This document shows positions 1-8,544 of a stretch of DNA of 12,124 bases, in pieces. The translations under genes and the position numbers were made by a program. This stretch comes from Hemicentrotus pulcherrimus (Eukaryota; Echinodermata; Echinoidea; Camarodonta; Strongylocentrotidae): assembly GCA_003118195.1 (NCBI GenBank), contig BEXV01001863.1, forward strand, positions 2,216 to 14,339, read 5' to 3'. A model generated the notes under the pieces. The model saw only the letters and a list, made by a program, of their open reading frames with translations. It had not been told where the DNA came from and made no database searches. Numbering within the stretch: position 1 is the first letter of the stretch; the number at the start of each line of letters is the position of its first letter.

Positions 1-368
1 TAGGAATGATTTGGAGCATTTTAAATTTTTGCTCGTGCGTAAACGCGCGGCCGAACGCGCACGAGCGCATTTGCGCACTTGTATTGACTTGAAATTGACC
101 AGACGGATATTGATCTTAATCTAGATAAATATGAATGCAAAATGCCTTTCAGTTATGAAGATATGTTCATAAATTGATTTTCACAAAATGGCGCCTAGAT
201 GACGTCACGATGACTTTGAGTCTTTGAAAAGTCACGCAGTTCTTAGTTAGACTAAGATCTATCATCATTGAAATTTTCATGATGATGGCGTTATTGAGTC
301 TTGAGATATCCTGCGAACAAAATCGAGGAAGAATAATAAACAAAATATTAAAAAAAATAAAGAAAATC
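1..368. other. Intergenic AT-rich DNA, no gene
   Basis: I see no convincing coding sequence here. A 99-codon minus-strand open frame (167-466) is low-complexity, rich in Ile/Phe, and runs into the tandem hairpins, so I treat it as chance. The first 70 bases contain a CpG-rich patch (arms GCTCGTGCG at 31-39 and CGCACGAGC at 58-66 are perfect reverse complements) that could fold into a 9-bp hairpin. The rest is plain AT-rich sequence apart from the TGACGTCA site listed separately. Confidence 0.6.
200..207. promoter_or_regulatory. CRE-like palindrome TGACGTCA
   Basis: The full palindromic cAMP-response-element consensus TGACGTCA is present, bound in animals by CREB/ATF bZIP dimers. It lies 4 bp after ATGGCGCC, a G/C-rich motif of the kind seen in animal promoters. 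No transcription start, TATA box or gene can be tied to it, so function is only a possibility. An 8-mer is expected by chance about once in 65 kb of random sequence, so one hit in 12 kb is weak evidence. Confidence 0.3.
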
Positions 369-473
369 TTGACGAAATCAATAGGTGATACGGAGACTTC
401 GTACGTATCACCTAATAAAAATATTGACGAAATCAATAGGTGATACGTAGACTTCGTACGTATCACCTAATAA
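369..473. repeat. Tandem pair of 55-bp-period hairpin units
   Basis: Two direct copies (369-418 and 424-473) start with TTGACGAAATCAA and differ at a single base inside the 50-base unit (g393 against t448). Each unit contains an inverted repeat, TAGGTGATACG facing CGTATCACCTA (382-392/404-414 and 437-447/459-469). In the second unit the variant base makes a further T-A pair, so the stem grows to TAGGTGATACGTA/TACGTATCACCTA with a 7-base GACTTCG loop. The first unit has a G-A mismatch at that place. Such units may be pieces of a satellite or of a hairpin-type transposon end. No protein or RNA family is recognised. Confidence 0.85.
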
Positions 474-612
474 TAATCCGTTTGTTTTAATATATAGCGC
501 TCAATACACCGATCCAACGATGTGCTTAAACGCTTTACAGATATATTATCAATCTCAACTATGTTCATAAGAGATAGGAGACTGCAAACTTGCGATTAAT
601 TGGGATCAATCG

Positions 613-705
613 CAACTCTTTGTAAGGCGGGGCCCTTGTGGACATATGAGCACCTGGTCCCAACTTTTTGTAAGACGGGGCCCTTGTGGACATATGAGCA
701 ACTGG
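613..705. repeat. 48-bp tandem duplication (minisatellite-like)
   Basis: Two direct copies with period 48 (613-657 and 661-705) share a GGGGCCCTTGTGGACATATG core and differ at three bases (618/666, 627/675, 653/701). Because 48 is a multiple of three, the plus-strand open frame 600-848 reads both copies in frame and gives a repeated CKxGPLWTYE peptide. All three differences change the amino acid, so nothing points to selection on a protein. I treat the frame as a passenger of the duplication, not a gene. Confidence 0.85.
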
Positions 706-708
706 AAA

Positions 709-2839
709 GTGTGGTAATGCTAGTCGACAACATACTTTATCTAGCCAAACACACCGTTACTTGTTTTTCTTACCTATTCTTCTTAATCAAGGGCTCACGT
801 ATTGTTTTTTGCTCAAAAGTTTGCGAAAAAACAAGAATGTATTACTAAAAACATTCACGTACAATTCGTTGTGGAACCTTTTGGGTTTCATTAAATGCGA
901 TATGAAAGTGTCCCTTTCTGAAATGCTAGTATTCTTCTTAGGCGTTCATTGTTTTACTGAAATATCAAGCCGGGATTGGTTCGTTTTTCAAAATCCATAG
1001 GGAAATTCCGTTATTCAAATATGATGTTAAACTATATCTACTCGTTCTGTAAGCGATTGTCGATCGCACGTTAGATGACATCTGGCGATCGCTTCTCCGT
1101 CATTTCAGATCTGCTGCCGATCATCTTATTCGTCTGCAGTGATGAATTCCAGTCTAGTTTCAAGTTGCGATTGCTTGACAACAATAACATCTACTTTTTT
1201 TTTTACTTGACCTTATACAAGAAGAAATACCAGATAATGTCGGACAGTCACATGTTACTTACTTACGTGTGATTATCAAGGCTAATTCTTAAGGTGTGGG
1301 ATGTAATGTTTATGCAGTAATAGTTTTGGACACGTTTTTTGTCGATTATTTATTTTACTCAATATAAAAACTGAATTAGTTTGAAAAAAAAAAAATCAAC
1401 AAATCTATTATTAGGATTAATTCTCAAACAAACCTTTAAGCCAATAACTACTGCCTCTTCCCTATTTTATGAAGGCATATGCAGAAAATGATTGTAAGTG
1501 CTTGATGTCGAGGTAACGTGATAGTTATTTCATCTCAAACCAGCGCGACTGCTACAAACTCTTATTATTTGTATCATTTGAACAGTGAGAAGTTAAATTT
1601 AGAGATGGAGAGCTTTAACAATTATGTATGTGGGGAGTCGGTGACTGACACATGACTGAACTGAATTAGTATTCGACTCTGGTTCTATTCCGCGGGTTTA
1701 AGAACTCGAACACATCGTCGGTCATGGATCACGAGATCCTAAACTAAAAGGTTTATCTTGATATTTAGATTGTATCCTCTTCATGCTATGTGCTAATATT
1801 CACCTGATTTAGAAGAAAGAAAAACAACTTGCACTGTTTTTTTTTCTCCCCATAGGCCTATGTTGACCTCAAGATTTGTAGGATTTCATGCCCGAATGAT
1901 AAAATATCACCCTCAATAAGCTTATGTAAATTTACCCATAACGTTTCCAATAAACATTGCGTTGAACTGAAACTTTCGTTCTATCTCATTCTTCTCTGCT
2001 CTCCGTTTGATGCGATATTAGGTCAAATAGTATAACTCCGTTGACATTTGGATAGGGTCTCTTTTCTTTTTAAAAGAATATCTCTTATCACATTATATTT
2101 CTATTCATTGGATTCAAAGATAGCTCTATAACCATTACAAGACTCAAGACGTTTTCAATGCTTTATTCGAATCTCTAATGCAACTTCGGAGCCATTGTAG
2201 GCACGAAAATCCGTATTTTTTTTTTTAACCGGCGTCTCTCATGTTAAGATATGTTCATATTAATGGTGCCATTTGTTATTCAGATACCTATTATCCCGGT
2301 AAGTGCAATAAATACGCTTTGACAAAGATTAGTGTTTGCATCACAGAGATACGAAATTGTCTCTTATCAGGAGTTGCGATTGAGGTAATCTGGATTCTTA
2401 TAATTATCTTGGTTATTGGTATTTCTATCCGTATGTCTCGAATATGTGTCGTCAGCTTGGTCTCAAGGACATTAGATTAGGATTGGTATGAATATAGCAG
2501 CTCGATCAGTATGACGTACGTGTACAACTGCAATTACGGTGTTGCGCACCACCAAAGCTGCACGTTTTCTACACAGTCAGTAAAATACCAAGCATTCGTT
2601 TGATGCCATAAACCAGGTTAGAGAAAAGATGAAAATCTAGAGTTAAAAAGAAATATAATAAGTGCAATAATATAAAAGTGTTGATTATAATGTATTTATA
2701 CATTTCATATATTTAGTTATTACTCAACTATATTGCTTTTAATAATATTGAGATTAGCAATAAAAAAAAGTATACATGTTTCTGATTCAACCCTCCTGGT
2801 TATCAAACATATTTACACTTGTACCAATATACTAATGTA
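709..2839. other. AT-rich non-coding stretch, no gene recognised
   Basis: More than 2 kb in which I find no coding sequence, RNA gene or clear transposon. Short open frames at 761-1000, 1075-1272 and 2241-2480 have no recognisable domain. The last includes a hydrophobic run (IEVIWILIIILVIG) but no supporting start context or neighbour. Poly-T/poly-A runs occur (1195-1204, 1384-1393, 2217-2226), as do scattered AATAAA hexamers (for example near 1950), as expected for AT-rich animal intergenic or intronic DNA. Confidence 0.5.
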
Positions 2840-3860
2840 TTAGCCACCAGAAGATATCTTATCATTGTTCACCATCAAATGAAATATGCGAATATAATAC
2901 AACTGTGGGTGTATACCTTTTGTAAAAGTAATACAAGTAGTCTCTGAGGCAAGACAACTATTATTTACAATTAAGAATGCATGCAAGTTAGTCTCGATAA
3001 TCTTTTCCATTTTTTGCGCAAAATGGCATACAACAGATATTGGTCTATATTTTGAGCCTAAATCTATGGTACCCTTACCCTTATAAATTAGTGGTTCTTG
3101 TGATCACGTCCAGTCATCTATTAAAATTCCAATTTTATTCGAATAATTAGGGTTTGTAATAAAGGCTAGTGATATATATACAAATGTACATATACATACA
3201 TATACAAGATGCTCCTATTTTTTAGCAGTTTTGAATCAATATCTAACATATCTAAATTATTTGCAGGGCCGAAACTTGATAATAGTTTAAGAACAATAAT
3301 GTTCCTGGATATTTCCATTTTAAATTCATAAACACATTCAGGATGCTTGCCTTTAGGATATATAGGCTCGAACCTGTCTGAAATCATTCTTCAAGTATTT
3401 GCTAAGAATTGGTTCAAATGGCATTTATGTATCTTAAAATGAAGTAGAAATAAATTGGTGATCACCTAGAGCAATTTTTGAAACATCGCAAAGTACGTGA
3501 CGTTCGTTTTTTTTTTAAAGTGACAACATAATAATTTCATTTGGAATAATTCCATGTTGCCTGAGTAGGTTTTGAAACAATGTGGTCCGGTGCAAAGGAT
3601 CATTTAAATAAACATATAATTATCATAAACAGTTTTATTTAATCCATAGTCAATTTAAAGTCACCAAGATCCACCATTTTCGTCTCTTCTGATTCAATTT
3701 TCTCCAAAAGCTCATACATTGTGGAATAAAAATCGACACTTTTATCCGGTGGATTCTATATATTTATATATATACAAATTATATGGATATGTGAGGCTTT
3801 TTAAACGACAGTTTCATCAAAACTATCTTTAACAAAATATACGCACACTCCTCCGTGTCT
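2840..3860 (-). pseudogene. Decayed LINE (non-LTR retrotransposon) ORF2: endonuclease plus reverse transcriptase
   Basis: Minus-strand translation across frameshifts shows an ordered series of LINE ORF2 motifs. Endonuclease part: RHGGVCVYFVKDSF (from 3860), then NPPDKSVDFYS, and LGDF (around 3657-3668, equivalent of the conserved LGDFN). A GDH motif at 3458-3466 matches the conserved SDH near the endonuclease C-terminus. Then NLDMLDIDSKLLK (3220-3258), resembling the K.TGLD.I...LLK segment ahead of the reverse transcriptase, and finally DDWT, LIYKGKG (3071-3091) and KYRPISV (3032-3052) in one frame (2840-3163), typical of the reverse-transcriptase N-terminus. The intact protein would nick target DNA and reverse-transcribe its own RNA there. 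This copy is dead: all three frames are used, there are several stops (including a TGA straight after DDWT), a TATA/CATA simple repeat interrupts 3168-3205, and the catalytic YADD region is missing below 2840. The motifs suggest a CR1/L2/Jockey-like clade, but I cannot choose between them. Confidence 0.85.
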
Positions 3861-4417
3861 CTTTATCCTTTAAAGCTGATATTCTAAGCAAATAAATGTC
3901 CCTTAATTTGGTACCTACGGCAAGCATAATTATGTTATTTATCAGTTTTTTTCAATTACATAGTTTATCCAAACAAAAATTCTGGCTACTTAAGATCCTT
4001 AATTCAAATGTCGAACATATCCGCCTCTCTTTGAATAGAAAACCAGTCACGGCAATGGTCTACTATTTATGACATCACGTCCGGGAAAGAGTATAATCAC
4101 GTACCCGGATGTTCCATAGAAAGCATTTGCAGAGAGATACAATTTTCTGCTTATTTTTCTTTCAAAGGCTGAAAAATCTAATAAATCATAATTCTATGTA
4201 CAATTATTTACCTTCCTTTCATATTTCAGAGTATCAATATCAATTCCCCTTTTAAAAATTATGACATATACATGCCAAAGATGTGTTATTAGTCGATATT
4301 TTCATCATTTAATTATTTGTGTGTGTCTTGAAATCGGACCAGGCACTGAGTTAACAATAGCTGTCTGGTAAATTGGACCGTTACCGTACCCATGTACAGT
4401 TTATTACCATACAGCGA
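3861..4417. other. AT-rich non-coding stretch
   Basis: No gene is seen. The segment just above 3860 (to about 3900) may still belong to the LINE endonuclease, since GTFICLEYQL and RIKRHGG lie in the same minus frame separated by a stop, but the match is too weak to extend the element. Nothing beyond that is recognised. Confidence 0.4.
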
Positions 4418-4516
4418 TCTCTCGATTGATTCTTCTTCCTTTTCCCCATGTCTTTCGCTTTCCTTGGTCCCGGACCTTGGCCCTGAAGATCCTTCATCTT
4501 CTTCCTTGCTGTGCAT
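4418..4516 (-). other. Possible small Glu/Ser-rich exon (speculative)
   Basis: A minus-strand frame opens with ATG at 4516 and encodes MHSKEEDEGSSGPRSGTKE and then more Glu/Arg/Ser-rich sequence. This segment has a more even base composition than its surroundings. After the codons for SLYG it meets TATG|GTAATA (boundary at 4418/4417), a plausible splice donor. Beyond it the frame stays open to 4313 but looks non-coding. No domain is recognised, no partner exon or acceptor could be assigned, and charged low-complexity stretches also arise by chance in purine-rich DNA. Confidence is low. Confidence 0.15.
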
Positions 4517-4519
4517 TAA

Positions 4520-5674
4520 TTGTGTGATCTCCCAATTCTGACATCGGTAGTCAGGAGCACATCTTTGTTAGTTGTTTTTCATAGCTGGTTACGTCGCTTT
4601 CATTCTCTTGCAATTGCCGATAAACGTATAACTATAGCACACGTACGTTTCATCACGGGCAAGCCGCGCATAGAGCGGCGGCCTGGTCTTACGTACCTCC
4701 CGATTCTGTTTGATTCACGAACGTACGTGCACGAGCCGCATCACTCGCGTTCGATCACTAGACGTTGTCAAAATGCATGATCTCGTTCAAGTTTAATATT
4801 TTACAACATAAAATGTTTAACTGGTACTGTATCCTTTTTTGAGGCAGTCACACACATCTATGATTAGAACTATCATAGTTCTAGGCCCATTCGTTTTACA
4901 AAACTGCTCCTGTACCTTACTTTGATGACAAGATAATGCATCCGCTTATTCATAAGTGCATGATTTAACCTTGTTTCCCAAGCAGTAAACTCGTCTTAAA
5001 TCTCAACCAAATAGGGGAATATGAGGATATAAAAAGAAACCTGCGACTGGAAAATGTTTCTTTGTTATTCTACATTCAAATGAAAACAGAAAATTCATCA
5101 AATATGATAATTAACAACAACAAATCTAAGCTCTGACAGGATAGCATTTACGTAGGGATATCACTTCCATTCACTCTCACTGAGCCCATGAGTCCCGTTC
5201 GCGACGTCACGGATAGAGGCCCCGACTCTACATGTACTTCCGGGTTTCAGACTTAAATAATTTGGTAGAGATTACTTGCATAAATTCACCATTCTAAACT
5301 TGTTTTTGTCAGTTGGACACCATTTAGTGTTATTGTGGGGGCTAAAAGCTTTCTATTAATGTAATTATCTCAATATTTGGGATTGTCTTAGAATATCAAC
5401 TTTTACGTCTAAAAACATATTATTATAAAACTATAATAATTTTATAATCACTAACAGAAAGGCAAGTCGTAGATATGCATTAAACATCTTCCTTTAATTT
5501 AACTCGAAAACGAATCTTGTCTGATTTGGGGCACCCATAATGAAAACTACCGCGCCTCGCCAGGAAACATCCACAGAGGCCTTAACACGTAAATCATTAA
5601 GTGTTTAGCACGGTTTTCCCACTAAAACACATGTATCTTTAGAATGGGTAATCGTGGCAAAAAGGGGTGAACAA
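4520..5674. other. Non-coding stretch with CpG-richer patch and small palindromes
   Basis: The plus frame 4520-4780 (86 codons, Arg/His-rich) shows no domain and reads through a CpG-richer patch at 4640-4745, so I do not call it a gene. CACGTACGTT (4640-4649) faces AACGTACGTG (4720-4729) as a 10-bp inverted repeat, with another ACGTAC at 4691. Further palindromes are TAGAACTAT-C-ATAGTTCTA (4865-4883) and ATTATTATA-AAAC-TATAATAAT (5419-5440). A GCGACGTCAC half-CRE occurs at 5201-5210 and ACTTCCGGGT, an ETS-like motif, near 5236-5245. No promoter or gene can be attached to these. Confidence 0.4.
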
Positions 5675-6090
5675 ATTCTCAAAGTTAATTATTCTAGCTT
5701 CGTGATCATGTTTGTTTTAGTAAGGAAAGTCACGAAACCAGTGATAATTTTTCTATAAAGCTTGGGCATTCGATGACAATTGTCAATGAAGAGAAAAGAA
5801 ATTTGACCTTAAATTTGCGCCTCCGCGTTGTTTTTCCGGACGTGACAGGATAAGTCGGTGTTATGTCGCAGAGGGATAAACAGTTTTGGAAAGAAGATGA
5901 AATCCCTCGTCGACTCATATCAGAGCCATGGTGATTGGTTAGATAGCCAGTGATCATTTTTTCTAAGAAGTTTTCGTATAATAAGCAGAATTGTTACGAA
6001 GGTCACCCGGTATGTGGCCACGCGGCCTGTGTTGTGTCTGGTATGCGTATTGTTAGGTTTGTTCCGTGGCGCGCACATGTACACATGCAC

Positions 6091-6125
<35 letters not shown>

Positions 6126-6725
6126 CCTTATGCGCGTATGTGGCCGCGTGGCCTGTGTTGTGCGTGGTATGCTATTTCTTAGGTAAGTTCTGTGGCACAC
6201 ACACACATCGGCCTTATGCGCGTTTAGAGCCAAAAGTTTTCATTATGAAACTCTTTAACATCAAATATGCTAATTTTTAACCTTTTACAGATTTAAAACA
6301 GGTTGAACATTTTTAAAAAAGCACTATTATTATTTTGTAACGATAGTTCATTGTTTTTCCCATTATTTTTGTTGTATAACCTACATATTTTATTTGAATT
6401 ATCAATTACAATATGATTGTCACAATTGATCATATCACGAGCCATAATAACACTTTCTCTCGAGTCAGTAGTCCTATACTTTAGTTTTTGAAGAAAAAAA
6501 GAAATGATTTTGATGTAGACTGACTACCCCTGCAGGTAAACAATATTATTTTAAAATCCTATCTGCACTAGTTTGGCCAGGAGGGATTAGACCTCTCTGC
6601 ATGGTTACTAACAGGTAGTTATCTCACAAAATCAGCTCTCAATTTTCATAAGAAAAAGGAGGGCATGGGGAACCAACAGTCAACGAATAGGCACTGTTTG
6701 CTATATAGAGGGCGCAAGTAGCTAT
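5675..6725. repeat. 1.05-kb near-identical segment, copy 1
   Basis: This segment recurs at 8545-9594 in the same orientation. By direct reading the first 605 bases are identical, including an (AC)14 tract at 6095-6122 with the same repeat number. The remainder has 11 substitutions and one single-base deletion (positions 6280, 6287, 6315, 6628, 6636, 6678, 6682, 6683, 6687, 6694, 6695, and a missing base at 6660). Seven of these twelve differences fall at 6660-6695, close to the break at 6725/9594. None of the overlapping short open frames in it looks like a gene. Confidence 0.95.
6011..6225. repeat. Compound minisatellite around an (AC)14 microsatellite
   Basis: A unit beginning TATGTGGCC (6011) recurs at 6137, 126 bp later, and matches over about 65 bases (6011-6076 and 6137-6202). 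Each unit then runs into a CA tract, 28 bases of pure AC at 6095-6122 and a much shorter one at 6197-6208, and closes with CGGACCTTATGCGCG or CGGCCTTATGCGCG. The array is thus two units of unequal length whose main difference is CA expansion. The Thr/His and Cys/Val repeat peptides predicted here are artefacts of the CA repeat. Confidence 0.85.
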
Positions 6726-6911
6726 AAGTAGCACAGTGGGGCTTTGATATGTATGTTGTTATAATCAAAGGGCTTGGTTGCACTCCCCTTTCCCTGTGGT
6801 TTAATTCTCCTTTAATCCCCTCGTTCTATATTATTCTCAATTTCTCTTCCTTCTAAACTTCTTCTAATTATCCTAATGCTCCATGTAATTTGTACAATAT
6901 GTTGTATTATT

Positions 6912-6934
6912 GCAATGACGAATATCGTCATTGC
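6912..6934. repeat. Perfect 10-bp-arm palindrome
   Basis: GCAATGACGA and TCGTCATTGC are exact reverse complements separated by ATA. The form suits either a symmetric binding site for a dimeric protein or a short stem-loop. In random DNA such a site with this spacing is expected about once per million positions, so it is uncommon in a 12-kb window, but no gene context gives it a role. Confidence 0.7.
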
Positions 6935-8069
6935 TTTGTTTTCATTCACATTCTGCCCAATTAATATTCTTTTTATCCGTGTTTTCGTCGGAATATCGCT
7001 TTCGTTTTGCATGTAGTGCTTGTAATCACTATAAAAGCCCTTTCCCCCATGTCGGTTTCTTTTCAAATTTCGTAGGCATAATTTCTAGCATCTCATCAAT
7101 GTCACTACATTCTTCGATTTTCAAAATCACTCATGCTTAACCGTCCAGGCGCCATTTTGTCCGCTTCTGGTCCGTTATAAGGCCTTTTTCTCAACTATCC
7201 TAGATCGTACAGATTTTTTACAAATTCCTCTAAATAGTCCAAGAGATGTTATTTCATCTGCGACGCATAACTTGACCTACAAAATGCCAGCTTCGTACCG
7301 CAAATTCAAATCCGAAACCGACTCCGTGAAAAATCTCTATAATTCTTGAAAAATTGACCTTAAAAAATCTAAAATTGCCATGACTTTCTCATAGCAATTT
7401 AGTTTTGTCTCAGTTTCTTGCAGTATCTTTTTCTCATAATTGCACATAGCCATGCTGAATTTTACGCTCAAATGAATATGCAAAAAATAAATAGCGCCCC
7501 TTAATTTCTGGGAATTCGCCCGTACCAAACCTGTACCCATTTGTTTGAATTAGATACTTTAAGATATGAACTTTCCAGCCAAATAAAAATTGTGTACCCT
7601 AACACTTAGCAAATTTGAGAAAAGTGCCCTCGTCATTCGGCAGTTTCAAGAAAATAGCGTAATGACTCAACTCGGTCTTAAATAAAGATCATTATACCTA
7701 CGTCAATGAAACTTGGCAAACGCGTTAATATATAGACGTGATAAATGTCTTCCAAGTTTGGTAACATTCGATGTCGTCAGCGCAAAGGTATCGTCCAAAA
7801 TGATGAATTTACTATTCATTACGTAACAGCCCGTTAAATGCGTGCAGTACATTGCACGCAGATGGCAATGTTGTAAAACTGACTGCAATGAAGTGCCATT
7901 TCGAATGATACCAAACGTGCTATATGTTCGCACTGAACATTTTAGTAAATCGCTTTTGAACAAGGGTCACTTTACGAATTCTGCTGAGTTTCCGTCTAGT
8001 AATATCACGTTCCGGCTCTGACTTTATTCTTTCACGACTACTTTTCGCCCCATTCCCAATAAATTAATT

Positions 8070-8418
8070 CACGTGAAAATCACGTCAATAACAAGGTATC
8101 GACTTGAACAGATTTACGTTCTTCAAACACTTGACATTTACGTGATTGTGTTAACACGTTTCTTGAAATAGGTCTTTTATAAAACACATACACTAAATCA
8201 CGCAAATGTCACTGGAATACCACCATTATAATAACGCGATTATCCCTACCTTGGAGACCATGGTTTGTAAACCTAATACTCCTGTTTTTGTTTGGTTATG
8301 AAATTCCATCTTCATAAACGAAATTATCATATTCTTTAGAAGTTTTAGAATCGCGTCACAGAAACACGTGAAGCGTTAGTGATAGTTTTATTCAAAATAT
8401 CTGCGTGAAATGCACGTG
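8070..8418. promoter_or_regulatory. Cluster of three CACGTG E-boxes (possible)
   Basis: CACGTG, the palindromic E-box bound by bHLH-zipper factors such as the Myc/Max/USF class, occurs at 8070-8075 (inside the longer palindrome TTCACGTGAA), 8365-8370 and 8413-8418. The surrounding 8070-8420 also carries several ACGTGA or TCACG half-sites. The density is above chance for this AT-rich DNA, but no transcription unit is visible nearby, and the sites may be related repeats instead of regulators. Confidence 0.25.
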
Positions 8419-8543
8419 AATATTAGGAGGCTGACTTGAGATGAATCATGTTCTTCATTCACTTGAAATTTACGCCGAAGAGGAAATATGTTACTGTAAC
8501 CCACGTTCAACCCAATAATTACGCAGATGTTAAACAATAAATG

Positions 8544-8544
8544 N
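8544..8544. other. Single N: probable contig junction
   Basis: The only ambiguous base in the window sits exactly one base before the start of the second copy of the 1.05-kb segment. That placement fits a join where two contigs with overlapping or allelic ends were placed end to end with one filler N. Confidence 0.75.

Larger units (their letters stand above)
6726..8543. other. Unique AT-rich DNA between the two segment copies
   Basis: No intact gene is seen. It contains a perfect inverted repeat at 6912-6934 (GCAATGACGA, ATA, TCGTCATTGC), a hairpin at 7839-7860 (TGCGTGCA, 6-base loop, TGCACGCA), a 16-bp inverted pair with one mismatch (8132-8147 and 8196-8211), the palindrome GTGTTAACAC (8148-8157) and three CACGTG boxes (8070, 8365, 8413). 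A minus-strand stretch at 7032-7115 reads like coding sequence for 28 codons and then meets two stops. Minus-strand open frames at 6812-7066, 7337-7540 and 7703-7963 have no recognisable domain. Confidence 0.5.

Noticed and set aside
369..473. CRISPR-like spacing of two repeats
   Set aside because: There are only two units, almost contiguous, and the spacers are a few A/T bases. The context is an animal genome.
2241..2480. 79-codon plus frame with a hydrophobic segment
   Set aside because: No domain, no supporting start or neighbour. Ile/Leu/Val runs are common in chance frames of AT-rich DNA.
5730..5957. 75-codon minus frame present in both segment copies (also 8600-8827)
   Set aside because: The identical sequence comes from the duplication itself, so its repetition is no evidence of coding, and no domain is recognised.
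5920..6280. Overlapping open frames rich in Thr/His or Val/Cys, repeated at 8790-9150
   Set aside because: They are translations of the (AC)n tract and its flanking minisatellite on both strands, and all frames are open for that reason.
183..7160. 14-base ACAAAATGGCGCCT at 183-196 and its reverse complement at 7147-7160
   Set aside because: A single 14-base inverted match in 12 kb has an expected count of a few tenths, and the flanks do not extend it.
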